Shown piece by piece: positions 36,188-47,745 of a stretch of 64,000 bases of DNA. Origin of the DNA: Gossypium raimondii (taxonomy: Eukaryota > Streptophyta > Magnoliopsida > Malvales > Malvaceae); assembly GCF_025698545.1 (NCBI RefSeq), contig NC_068576.1:48353890-48417889 (forward strand), given 5' to 3'. A program made the translations under genes and the position numbers. Numbering within the stretch: the first letter of the stretch is position 1; each line of letters opens with the position of its first letter. Under the pieces are notes generated by a model that was given only the letters and a program-made list of their open reading frames with translations, was not told where the DNA came from and did no database searches.

Positions 36188-36637
36188 TTGAATGGAAGGA
36201 AAATTTGATGGATCTCTGAAAAGGAATTGACGGTAAAAAGGATCTAGCCCGAACGGGTGATCCTATTCTGATATAGCCCTCCCGAAGAATATGTGGAAAA
36301 TGGATTTAGCCCAGACGGGTAATCCGAATTAGGGTCCAATTTAGCTTTGGTGGTAATTGGATCCAAGCTCATTAGAGTAATTATCGTTGCAGGGGATTTA
36401 GCCTGGACTTGTAATCCCGACAATACTCTATGAGTTTATATTACAGGGTATTTAGTCTAGACTGGTAATCCCGCTGTAAGGATGAGGTTCGCGAGAGTAT
36501 GCTCTTTGAAATGGAAATGTGAGCACATTAATATGAATTGATGGACCCGGATTTGTACACTTAGGTGTACCCCTGAACATCCATCGAAATGGACCCGGAT
36601 TTGTACACTTAGGTGTACCCCTGAAAATCCATCGAAA
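36188..36637 (+). repeat. Hairpin array and 48-bp duplication in E3
   Basis: Four hairpins share the plan GGATx...xATCC around TAGCCCGAACGGGT-like cores. Outer stems are GGATC/GATCC (36239), GGATT/AATCC (about 36303), GGGATT/AATCCC (about 36396) and one mismatched copy (about 36447). After them, a 48-bp unit beginning ATGGACCCGGATTT is duplicated (36541 and 36589). Each copy holds the palindrome GTACACTTAGGTGTAC. Confidence 0.75.
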
Positions 36638-37239
36638 TTCCAAGTAGTTCAACGGGATAAATATGGAAAAATAACAAGGGAATGGAAATCATGAATTTGA
36701 TGAGCTCATCAATCATGATATATATTATTGATACATGGAAATAATTGGACTAATTTGAATGTTGAGTTTGTGCATGATAGGGGAATAATGTATTGAGTGG
36801 GTGTATGAATGTTTATTGCATTGAATTGAAAATATTAGGTAAGTATAATTCTTGTTACATGAGCTTACTAGGCACAAAGTGCTTATCCTGTTTCCTTTTC
36901 CCCTGTTTTGTAGTGTTAAGAGCTCGGAGGTCGGATTTGGTCGGAGACGCATCACACTATCAACCTCAAGATCTCGTTATATAAAGAAACTTTATTTTGA
37001 AAATCAATGGCATGTATAAGCTAATAAAGTAAATGTTAATGTGAAATGAATGTATGGTTAGCCATTGGTATGGCTAATAAATTTTGGTTTTGGTATGTGA
37101 TGAGGTTATCTTATGAATATGTTAAATCTATCTTGAAAATATATTGAAATGGATTGGTTGTGTTCGATTGGTCTCGGTTTAAAACTGCAGGGAAGATTAG
37201 ATAATTATAAAGGGGTTATATTGAGTTCAAAAAAAAACT

Positions 37240-38030
37240 GATGCGGAAATCCCGGATCTAGACACAAGAGAAACACAAATTAGAAATAAAAAATGAGAAT
37301 AAATAAAATTAGTTAAATAATAATAATAAAAAGAGGATAGATTTGCCCTATGGAACCCTTGGTTAACTTGTACCCAAAAACGCCAATGATTGAGCGCCTC
37401 CCTACGAAACCCCTAGAAGAAGAACCTCTAGAAACTCTGATGAACGGGAAAGAAATTTGAATAATTGTAACTCCGAAATACCCTTGAAAGTAACAAACTC
37501 CAAACTAATAACAAGAGAAGAATCACTCTACTCTCAAAAATTTGCCTCACACAAATTTGGAAGAAAACAAATACTGCTTTTTTTTTTATCTCCTCCAATG
37601 TGTAGAAAACAAGCCTATTTATAGGCAAATTACAAGAGTAATTGAATCCTATGAAAAACTCTTTAAAGAGTAATTGAATCCTAATAAAACTCTTTAAAAT
37701 TATCTAAGAAAATAAATAAATAATAACCTAACCAATAAAATTACTTAACTCATAAATGATGTGTCCCAACCAATGAGAATTAAGTAAATAATAATAATAA
37801 GATACATAAAAGATTAATCCATCAATTTATGGGTTTTCACTATTCCAAGATTGGTCCAGTGAATTGCATTCCCGTATTTGTCAATGTCACGAACATGATG
37901 AATTAAATTTGTAGCAACAAAGTCTTGGACAAAAGCATTCATCTTTGATTTTAATTGTCGTGCCTTGCTTCGAGTGATTGGACCACTAGGAAAAACAACC
38001 CTTTGAGTGTCACATCCTTGGCTCGTATAA
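37240..38030 (-). pseudogene. Gypsy retrotransposon fragment: Pol C-terminus and LTR
   Basis: On the minus strand from about 38030 the reading starts CDTQRVVFPSGPITRSKARQ and continues for about 45 residues to a stop near 37813. GPITRSKA is the usual C-terminal motif of plant Gypsy polyproteins. It is followed by non-coding LTR-like sequence that ends near 37240 (TGATGCGGAAATCCCGG on the plus strand). Only this 3' piece is present, inserted in reverse into element E3. Confidence 0.6.
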
Positions 38031-38540
38031 AAAACTTTGGGATTTTTGTGAAAAATTTATTCGGAAAAATCTGGTAATGCCTTATACCCTATTTCGACGA
38101 CGAATACGGTTAGGGGGTATTACATAGGGAATATTCGGCCAAACTACATTGTGATTAATTTGGAATATTTTGTGTTTTGTGCAATTTGGACTAAATTGTA
38201 AAAATGTTAAATATCAGGGGCAAGATGGTAAATTATCCATTTGTGTGTTTTTGGACGAAATTGAATGAAATTATGTTTGAATGAGTTAAATTTGAATGTG
38301 TTTAGATCAAGAATTAAAGAAATCGGACTTGGATCGGGGGAAAATAAAGTCGTCGATTAATTGTTCCGTTCTGGTTTATCGCTGTCCGAGGTAAGTTTAT
38401 GAGAAAATAGATATTATAATTTCTAAATAAATATTAGTTATATATGCTGAAATGAAAATATGCAAAAATATATATACATAGTTGAATGTGTTTTAGTTCG
38501 GAAAGTAGAAATAGACGTGAATGTGATTTATCGATATTTA

Positions 38541-38726
38541 GCACTAAGTGTGCGAGTATGGAATAGCTACGGCTATACGAACGGCACTAAGTGTGCGAAA
38601 CTAAAATGACGATGTTGAATAACAGGCACTAAGTGTGCGAAATTGAAATGACAACGTTGAATAACGAGCACTAAGTGTGCGATACCGAGAGCAATTTGGT
38701 TAAACGAGAAAGAGCACTAATTGTGC
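38541..38726 (+). repeat. GCACTAAGTGTGC hairpin array in E4
   Basis: The hairpin GCAC-TAAGT-GTGC occurs at 38541, 38584, 38626 and 38668, and as GCACTAATTGTGC at 38714. Spacing is 42-46 bp. Units two and three share TGACNANGTTGAATAAC spacers. Confidence 0.85.
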
Positions 38727-41700
38727 AACTTCATTATGGCCTCGACCAATTATTTAGTACATTAGAGTACAAGTATGCAATGGTTGAATAATACATGATA
38801 TTAAGGTAAGTTGGTTACTTCAATTGTGATAAGAAAAATTATATGAGGTAAATGAAAGTATATGAGTATATACAAGTCTATATTCTGCCAAATGGTAAGT
38901 ATATGAGATATCGTAATTGTGAATTATATGCATATATATATATATATGAATGAGTACATTCGGTAAAGAATGGGTATATGATTTGAAAGTGAAAAATAAG
39001 TACATTTTTATTTACAGGTATATTCGGCCAAGTGGAAATTGGTTCATAGATACATTTTGATAATTAAATTTTGCAAGCTCAAATGTGCATATATGAATAT
39101 GATTGCATTATTCGGTTTTGTTATTGAATTATTAACATTATTGAATTGTCTAATTGATTATGACTTACTAAGTTGTGATAGCTTATAGTGTATGTGTGTT
39201 TCCTTCGGTTTTATAGATTTTGGAAGCTAGTTATGGGCTCGGGGATCGTCAGCGAAGTCAATCACACTATCGTCCATCCATCGGTACTTATAAAAGTTAA
39301 ATTTAAAATCTATGGCATGTATAGGCTATATTACCCTTTTGAATATATATTTTGAATGAAGTGTGTATATAAATAAGCAATGCGAAAGTGGCTTGTTTAT
39401 TTTGTTATGAATCGTTTCATGTTTTGATTAAATGTTATGGTTGATGATTTGGCTATGTTTCGTAAATGGTTGAGACTAGTATAAAATGCTTTGACTTGAT
39501 TTATTATATATATGAGAATGAATTGCTAATTTTATATGTTATATAAAATATAAGTGTCGTCATGCTTTGGAATATTTTGAGTTTTGATAATTATGCCTAT
39601 TGGTTGTGCTAGACAAGTAAAGTTGATTGATATGATACGATATAAATGTGAGTATGTTTGAAATCTTGGATGGAAATATTTTATATTCGATAATTGAGAT
39701 TGAATTTGGATTATCATTTACTATTTGAAAGTTGTATATTGATTTATTGTGATTATAGGGTAGTTGAAATTGGTAATTTGCATAATGAACCTTGTTTGTG
39801 GAGTTGGTATTATATAAATGACCTTTGATTCATTGGGAGAATAAATAATACTAGTAATATATATACATATATATATAGGATCGGTGTTAGTATGTTAGGC
39901 ATGAAAATGTTGATTATTAATGAGTTTGACATTGGTTAAAATAAAATTAAATTTGGCTATAGCTTGAGAAATTGACCATATGAATAGTAACTTTATTTAT
40001 TTGATGAACAAATATTAGTATGCAATTTGATCAACAGTTTTGTGTATTTGAGTAATAATATGTGAATATACTATGAAATTATATAAATACTTATGATATA
40101 TTTGGCCCAATGTTTATAATTGCTTGTATTCATAAGGCTTGGTATAGGTACATAGGTTAAAATATAGTGATTACATGTAAAATAAGTAAATTTAAATGTG
40201 AGCTTTATATATATAATTGTGTCGTTGTTGTTTATAAATGATTTGTTAGTCGAGTAGGAGAAATAAGGTATGACCGAAAGTGGTGTTTGAAATACTCTGG
40301 ATAATTTTTAATTATTAGTTATGTGTTTACAAATACGTTCGATATATGATATGAAATGACTCGTAATAAGTTGATATTACATTTTTTGATTTAAGACTTG
40401 GTTGGTTTAGTAGGTTGATCATGCATATATCTATGATAATTCGAATTTAAAATTTGGTCTGGTAATACCTCGTAACCTTATTCCGGCGACGATTACGAGT
40501 TAGGGGTGTTACAAAAAAGGACTGAATTGAATAAGGTGTGAAAGTCTAATTATAGATTAAAAGAAGATAAGGGGGACTAAATAGGGAATTAAGCCTATTC
40601 TAATGAATGAGACGGCAAAGCATACAAATCTTTGATTTTTATGATTGTTTAATTATAAAACATATTACTATTGTTATTATTGTATTATATTATAAATTAA
40701 ATTAATTATATTATTATATTATGAAATAAATTAAGAAAAGACAAGAGTAAGGTAAAAATAAAATACAAGTGTATTAATTTAAATGAGTACATTTGTATTA
40801 TTTATATATAATTAGTAAAAAGATATTTTATTATTCATTACTAATTAGTAAAAGATTTTTATATGATAAATAAATTGAAATTATGACAAGTGGATGGTGA
40901 TGATAAAATACAAATGTAAAATATATATGTGTACATTTGTAATATTTATATTTGTTATTAAATAGATATTTATTATTATAATAATTATTATTGTTTAATT
41001 GATATTATATTATTAGATTAATGAACAAATTAATAAGTTGACAAATGTATGGTGATAGAAAGTACAAGTGTAATAAATCATATACATACATATTTATTTA
41101 CTTAATATTTAAGAAATAATAATTATTAATGAAACCATAAAAGAAACAAAAGAAATAGAAAGAAGCAGAATAGAAACGAAACAGGGAGAAAAGAAAGAAA
41201 AGAAAAGGGAAAGAAAGAAAGGAGAAATAGGGTTTTTAAAGCTTGAGGTTTAATTTGGTAAGTCAATTTAGTCCATTTTCTTATAATTTTGATGTTTTGG
41301 AGTCCTAGAGTTGAATATTATTGAATTTAAGTTGAAATTTTGAAAATTAGTAGATTTTTAGTAGGGTTCATGTTGAATAAATGATTGAATTAGGGGTTTA
41401 TTTGATAGAATTATTGATTAGAATTGATTAAAGGATTAAATTATAAACCGGGCTATAAGTTTTGTGTTGTAGGGACTAAATTGAATGAAATTTAAAATTA
41501 TGAAATTATGATGAAAGTTTAATAGTTAAATTTAAGTTTAGATGGAATTTGGATAGGAATAAGATATAAATTGTAATGGGAAAATAGATGAATTTAGTTA
41601 GGACTAAAATTGGAATTTAAGTGAAAGTTAAATAGAAATTTAGTATTTAATGTAAATTAGTGATATATATTAATGATTGTAAATTATTTTAATTTTCGTA

Positions 41701-42069
41701 GCCAGCAAAGAACCCGAAACATCGGCACCGAAAGGAAAGGAAAAAGTTATCTAGGAGTAATCGTGAAATTCGAGTCTGTATTACTATAATTCAAGTTATT
41801 CATTATTAAATATTAATTTTAAATTTATTTAATTTATGGTAAGTAAATATTGAAGTAATTAACTTTATTGAATTGAAATTAGAAAATTGAATTGAATAAG
41901 AAATATGTGTAACAACCCTATACCTGATCTAACCATACAGACCCGGTATAAGACTATTACATTTGGTGCCAAAACGATTATGGCTAGATATTGTTTAAAC
42001 AAAACATTTATACATAGCATTATAACTTACCAACCATATTTGCAAAGATACATATAGTTTTACTAATTC

Positions 42070-42071
<2 letters not shown>

Positions 42072-42110
<39 letters not shown>
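42072..42110. repeat. (TA)n microsatellite
   Basis: About 19 uninterrupted AT/TA dinucleotides lie inside element E5. Confidence 0.95.
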
Positions 42111-42112
<2 letters not shown>

Positions 42113-42529
42113 AAATACGTAAAATACCTAAAATAGATAGAAGTCCAAGAGTTTACATTTTAATTCCTAACACATGGAAGCATAATCGATTGTCTATGTA
42201 CATGCCATTTTAATTCAAAATATGGTACCTACTTCAAGCTCTTGAAGATGTGATGAGATGAGGATCTTCTTTCCGACTTTACCTCTTCGACTCAAATTGT
42301 ACCTACGCGTTAAAATTAAACGCGTTAAGCGGTGAATGCTTAGTAAGCACTACAAGAATAAACAAATAAATAAATCTAAACAAAATATGTCAAACTCATT
42401 TCGTTATTACGTATTTACGTGCGTATAAGCTTCATAAAACTTACCTTAGCATTTTAATGATTCGCTTTTCCACAAATCATAATCTTAGCCCAAAGTAGAT
42501 TTTATAGAACACACGGATATCGGAACAAA

Positions 42530-42695
42530 TACAGAGGTGCATTGATATGCACTAATGAACAGAGAGCACTAAAGTGCAATACAGAGAGCACAGATGTGCT
42601 AAACAGAGAGCATTGACGTGCTAATAATCAGAGAGCACCAACGTGCTAGTAGTCAGAGAGCACCAATGTGCTAATAATCAGAGAGCGCGCTAAAG
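42530..42695 (-). repeat. AGCAC/GTGCT hairpin array in E5
   Basis: Six hairpins are spaced about 20-28 bp apart, most preceded by CAGAGAGC. On the plus strand they read GTGCAT/ATGCAC, GCACT/AGTGC, AGCAC/GTGCT (loops AGAT, CAAC, CAAT) and AGCAT/GTGCT. The last has a T-G pair in place of C-G. Confidence 0.8.
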
Positions 42696-44408
42696 TTCCT
42701 TAATGGCATGCCACTAATATCCTGGTAGTTCTAAATTCCATCTACTTGGGCATTAAAACTGAATCTCATTCAATTAAATACTTTATAGAATTATTTCGAA
42801 AAAGATTTCTCATTTCTCCATCATTACAATTTAGTGCACATTTCACAATTCACAATTATCACACCATTTTCACATATATACACTTTTGTCACAATATTTA
42901 CTTAATGTTCAATCAATATACCACTACATACTTTCCATCTATAATTTTCTTTACAAACTTCATAATTCCATAATCTTTTATTTTACTTTATTTTATTTTA
43001 TTTCCAAATAATTCTATACTATAATATAAGCATTTAAATAAAATAATTTTAAAAAAATAAGCTTGTAGTACTTACAACAAAAGGTTGAGGTGATATCTTC
43101 CTTCACTCCTTAGCCTTCTCTTTTCCTTTTTCTTCAATTTCATATAAAACACATAACATTTATATATTAGAAAAACAATCAAATAACTTTCCTATATGAT
43201 TTAATAAGAATAAACATATATGATATAATAATTTCATAATTTCTTACCTTAGCTAATATTTCAATTTAATTCATAACTAAAATTATTTCCATTTCTATCA
43301 CAATCTATACATTATTTTTACTTAAATTCTACTTACAACTTGACTTAACTCTCAAATTTTCACTAATAAACCTTAATTTCAATTTCTTATAATTTTACAT
43401 TAAACTTATAACTTATTTCTCAATTTAATCTTTTCCCAATCCTAGTTTGAATTTCCATCAACTCAACCTCTAATTCATCCACTAATTCAATATAAACTAC
43501 ATAAAAAATTCTACTAACTTTCAAAATTTCAACATATACTTGCTAGTATTTTGATCTAGAATCATAAAACTCAAAGATTTCAAGAAAGAGACTTAATTTG
43601 ACTTACCAATTTGAAATTGAACCTTAAAATCCCTAATTTTCGTCTTTACTTTTCTTTCTTTCTTTCTCCCTGTTTCTCCTCTGTTCCGTTTCGAATTGTA
43701 TTCTGTTTCTTTCTTTTCATTTCTTTTCTTTTGTTTTATGTATATAATAATAATATAATATATATAACTTAAATTTAAAAAATATCTTAGATATTTCATT
43801 TGTTATGCCGCCTCAATTTTAGAAAAAGGCATAATTGCCTATTTGGTCCTTTTAACTTTCTTTAATTTATAATTAAACTTTCATACTTATTTCAATCTAA
43901 TCCCTTTTTCCTAATTACTTCTAATTACATCAAATTCTCCTAGTCAAAACATAATTAGACACACAACTAACTTAGTAAATATTTATAACAAATATTTACA
44001 AATCGATTTAGGAACAAAGTCCGGAAATGTATTTTTTATTTAATCTATTTAAATAAATTTTACCATATAATCAATAAAGTTTTATTATCAAAATTTTCAT
44101 GCAACCTTCCTATCATAATATAGACCATATCACAATATCAAAATAAATTTTCTTTCTAACTCGGATTTGTGGTTACGAAACCACTATTCCGATTTACTGA
44201 AAATGGGTCATTACAATATGTGTTAGTATTGAATTGAATTTTGATCACTGAATGAAAAAGTTAATTTGATATTGAAAGTAAATTTTGAAATGAATGTGAA
44301 TTTGAATTGAGAATTGGAAACCCTATTAACTAGTCGGGCCGAGTTGGATATAGTTGGCATACCATAGGATTGGAAGAGTTCAGGGATACTTTGAACTCGA
44401 GTTGATGA

Positions 44409-44537
44409 GACACTGGGTGTCACTATTTTACTTAGGATAGATTCGATGAGATACTGGGTATCACTTTACTTCGGCTGGGTCGATGAGACACTGGATGTCA
44501 ACTTTGCTTCGAACTATCCGATGAGGCACTGGGTGCC
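44409..44537 (+). repeat. GACAC-TGG-GTGTC hairpin array in E6
   Basis: Four units lie at 44409, 44450, 44487 and 44525. They read GACAC/GTGTC, GATAC/GTATC, GACAC/ATGTC-like (one mismatch) and GGCAC/GTGCC, all with loop TGG. Second-position changes are matched on the opposite strand of the stem. A related array lies in reverse at 63723-63852. Confidence 0.85.
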
Positions 44538-45254
44538 AATCTGGTGTGTTTGGTTGGATCCGTGTATCCGCCAAAGTCTGAGTCTGTTAATAGGGGTAAC
44601 TAATTGAAAAGTTAAATCGAATGAAATGAATCAGTTGAGCCATTGAAAAGAAACGTGATTGTGGAATATAATTTGAAAATGTGAATTGAATATGAAAATG
44701 TGAATAGAAAGCATGAACTAAATGTTCATGAGATAAATAATGACTCAATGTGATAGTGTATGATATTAACTATTGAAAGCCAATTTGAATTGTAGAGATT
44801 GAGAAAAGAAAGTTAAATAAGAATTAGTTTGGTAAATTTTTAAAGTTAAATGATTTAATTTTCTTGGTTATTATATTATAATTTGAATTATAGTAATACC
44901 ACTGAATATGATATACTCAGCGTACGATTGTTTCAATGCGCAGGTTAATAGAAATTAAGGTTCTGGCTCAACATCCAAAGCCATCCCGACTCTAGTGCAA
45001 AAATTGGTGATGTAATCTTTCTTTTGGTAAAGTGGCATGTACTTAGGTGTTATATTGGTCACTTGAAAATGTCTTACGCTTTTGGTTGAAAATGATACTA
45101 AAATATTTGATAACATATTTAACAAGTTGAAATAGAAAGAATGAAGTTTATTAATTTAAACAATATATGCAAATATTTATTTGGTAAATTACTAAGTTGA
45201 TGTTTAAGCTATGTTTAGGTGTTTTTAAATACGAAATTGTATGGATTATCATAC

Positions 45255-46799
45255 ACCCTTAATAAATGAAATTTATACCAAACCTTAATATTTAACCTTT
45301 TCACAGTTTGACCCTAAAATCAATATATATCAAATCACTTTATAAAATCATCATACAACAAAATTAAAGCTCTAAATCCATGTTATTTCATCAGAAACAT
45401 CCAGTATTCATCAATTATAATTTTCAAAATTCTTAATAAAATAAAAAAAACTAATGAAATAGCTAGCTGGAACTATTTGTAAAAGTCTTAAAAACACAAA
45501 AATTACAAGAAAAAGTCAAGAATTGAACTCACATGAAGCTAAATAGAAAACCAGCTTCTTAAGAGCTCTTCAATGGTGTTTTTAGGCTGAAATTTAGAGA
45601 TGAAATGTCTAGAAATCATTTTAGCCATTTGTTTTATTTTTCTTAATTTCACCAAATGACCATTTTACCCTTAAATCACATAATTTCATTATTTTTTTCT
45701 GCTTATGCCTCCTCAGCTAAGGGTGTGCAAAATTCGGGTAAAACCGAAAAATTGATTAACCAATCGAATTGAGTTAATCGGTCGATTAATCAATTTTTTG
45801 ATTCGGGGTCGGTTAATTATTTTTTGATTTTTCGGTTAACGGTTAATTCGGTTCGAAACCGGTCGGTTAACCGAATTTTTCGATTAACCGAAAAAATTAA
45901 TAAATAAAATTATAATATATAAATAGGTCCACTATTCACCTAAACCCAATCTAAACTCAAGTATTCAACCCAACCCAACCCAATCATAAAATTAAATTAC
46001 AAATAATTTAATAAATAAAAATAAAATTTTAAAACTAAGACTAAAACTAAAGTCTAAAAGTCTAAAAATAATTTAATTATGTAGTGATTCAATTTGGTTA
46101 ATTTGGTTAATTCGGGTAATTCGGGTAATTCGGGTAATTCGGTTAATTTGGGTAATTCGGTTAATTCGGTTAATTTTTAACCAAAAATAAAAAAACATAT
46201 AATTTTCGGTTAATTCGGTTAACCGACCAAATTAACCGAAAAAATTTCAGTTCGGTTAATTTTTTTGAAAAAAAATTCGGTTCAGTTAACGGTTAAAGAT
46301 TTTGAAAGGTCGGTTAATTCGGTTAATGTTATTTCGGGTCGGCTAACCGGTCGGTTAACCGAATGAACACCCCTATCCTCAGCCATCCCATGTGTGTCTA
46401 TTTTCCCTTTTAGTCCTCCCTTATTTACCATTTAGACTATTTAATCATTATTTCTTTAATTAGCATGTTTTGCATCTTTTTCAATTTAGTCCTTTTTAAT
46501 TAATTAACTATCAAAACATTAAAATTTTCTAACGAAACTTTACTACTACCTTAATGACACTCCGTAAATATTTATAAAAATATTTAAGCTCAGTTTATAG
46601 AAATGAGGTCTCGATACCTCATTCTCTAAAATCACTTGACCTAATAAATCCTTACAAAACACAAATTACTAATTCAAAAATCTTTCTAAAACCATGTTTG
46701 ACTCTTAAATACTAAATAATAAAATTTACGAGCTTACTCATCGGATTTAGTGGTCTCGAACTACTGTTTTTCGACACTACTGAAAATCGGGTTGTTACA
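45255..46799 (-). mobile_element. LTR-like fragment, reverse copy of the 12141 element
   Basis: It ends GAAAATCGGGTTGTTACA, the complement of the start at 12141. Shared sequence in complement includes AAATTTTAACG, CTAGACATTTC and ATATTGATTTTA. A hAT-like MITE (45718-46375) is inserted in it. The 3' part, including the intron-like module, is missing. Confidence 0.65.
45718..46375. mobile_element. Non-autonomous hAT-like element, rich in GGTTAATTCGG
   Basis: It is 658 bp, flanked by a perfect 8-bp target duplication TCCTCAGC (45710-45717 and 46376-46383). Terminal inverted repeats are TAAGGGTGTGCA and TAGGGGTGTTCA. The 8-bp duplication and TAGGG-type ends fit hAT elements. The interior is made of GGTTAATTCGGT and TCGGTTAACCG words with long inverted symmetry and encodes nothing. 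Confidence 0.85.
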
Positions 46800-47745
46800 G
46801 CAACCATTTTTGCTCATCTTTTTATCATGAGTTAATAAATTTAAGTAATCAATTTATATGTTTATAATATTCCAAATTCATAGTAAAATATTTAATTACA
46901 AAACTTAATAATTTATTGAAATGATATCTTTAATTCTACTCACCAAAAGTTATGTTTATTTAATAAAATAATTATAGATTTATTGAAATAATATTTTAAT
47001 TAAAATAACTTTCATTATAATCAATAAACTTATTTATATGAAATAGTTATTTACTTAAAATTTTAGTAGAGTACTAATTTAATAAAGAATGTTATTCATA
47101 ATTATAAATATTATTGTTATTAAGTGCAAAATTATTATAAAAGTTATAACGATGATTATTATAATGAAATGTCATTATAAGGATGATTACTGTAAAGAGG
47201 GCTGACATCTAACGGTAAGAAAACGGAGAGTTACTATTCTTTTTTGGAAGTACATATTATGAAAATAAAACAAATTTATGTAAAACTCGTACAAATTTTA
47301 TTATCCGACGAACGCTGATTACAGATTGCTTCACATAAAAGCAAAAATTGTAGCAAACCAAAAAGAAGTGGCGGCCGGCAGGTTTTTAAATCAAATACCC
47401 ACCGCCACCGCTGCCAATTTCTTTGTCTCCGCCTTTGTCAAAAGAGAGCAGAACAGAAATAAAACAGCAACCACCACCACCACCTTTAAATTTAATTTCA
47501 ATGACGAGGGCCCATCTTAAAATTAAAAGCCTTTTCACCATTTCAACTACTCTACGAATTTAAAGGTTTTTTTTTTTTACTTGAATATAGAGTTATAACC
47601 TCGTATTATGGTTATATCTATTCATTTCGACCACTCTACTCCTAAAAACACTAATCTTTTACACCCCGGCTTAATTTAAACAGTAATAGGACTGCAATGC
47701 AATATTACGATTATCATCACTATTATATTACGGGTTCTGGAGAGT
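46800..47745. other. Intergenic, AT-rich, 3' of the expansin gene
   Basis: No gene is visible. GC rises at 47370-47510 (GGCGGCCGGCAGG, CACCGCCACCGCTGCC), where a 64-codon frame exists, but I see no protein family in it. Confidence 0.4.

Larger units (their letters stand above)
34387..38124 (+). mobile_element. LTR-like element E3 nested in E4
   Basis: It runs from TGTAATGGCCTAAATTC to GGGGGTATTACA with the target duplication TAGGG (34382-34386, 38125-38129). A block at 35315-35893 matches the block that E1 carries on its 3' side. An internal-exon-like stretch after TTTAG (35965) contains AGGAAAAGAAAAAATTC and ends ATCGAG|GTAAGTTCGT at 36052. The hairpin array is at about 36188-36480, and an acceptor-like TTTTGTAG ends at 36913. 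A reverse Gypsy fragment is inserted at about 37240-38030. Confidence 0.8.
33618..40513 (+). mobile_element. LTR-like element E4 nested in E6
   Basis: It runs from TGTAACAGCCCAGTC to AGGGGTGTTACA with the target duplication AAAAA (33613-33617, 40514-40518). The terminal hairpin GTGGT-TTCGGG-ACCAC lies near the start. Another element (34387-38124) is nested inside; without it E4 is about 3.15 kb. CCGAG|GTAAGTTTA is at 38391, the hairpin array at 38541-38726, ACTTACTAAG near 39163, and TTTTATAG|ATTTTGGAAGC at 39216. CACACTATCG and TATGGCATGTATAGGC follow. No coding frame. Confidence 0.8.
41908..44215 (-). mobile_element. LTR-like element E5, reverse, nested in E6
   Basis: It runs from TGTAACAACCCTATACC to ATGGGTCATTACA with the target duplication ATATG (41903-41907, 44216-44220); 2,308 bp. 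Read on the minus strand, it has the terminal hairpin GTGGTT-TCGT-AACCAC. A donor-like TTG|GTAAGTC is at 43606, the hairpin array at 42530-42695, CTTACTAAG near 42340, an acceptor-like CGCGTAG ending at 42303, and ATGGCATGTACATAG after it. No coding frame. Confidence 0.8.
33453..45250 (+). mobile_element. Outer LTR-like element (E6) holding nested insertions
   Basis: After removing two nested insertions, the pieces 33453-33617, 40519-41907 and 44221 to about 45250 form one element of about 2.6 kb, similar in length to E1. The start near 33455 (GGGTAATGACCC) resembles the family terminus TGTAATGACCC. TTTG|GTAAGTCAATT is at 41258, and GGCACCGAAAGGAAAGGA begins near 41725. A hairpin array lies at 44409-44537, and ATGCGCAG at 44936-44943 is followed by TGGCATGTACTTAGG. 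The 3' end is not clear and may be cut by the reverse element that follows. Confidence 0.55.

Noticed and set aside
38541..38726. Regularly spaced hairpin repeats resembling a CRISPR array
   Set aside because: Plant nuclear context; repeats are only 13 bp, spacers are related to each other, and no cas genes exist. They are LTR-internal tandem repeats.
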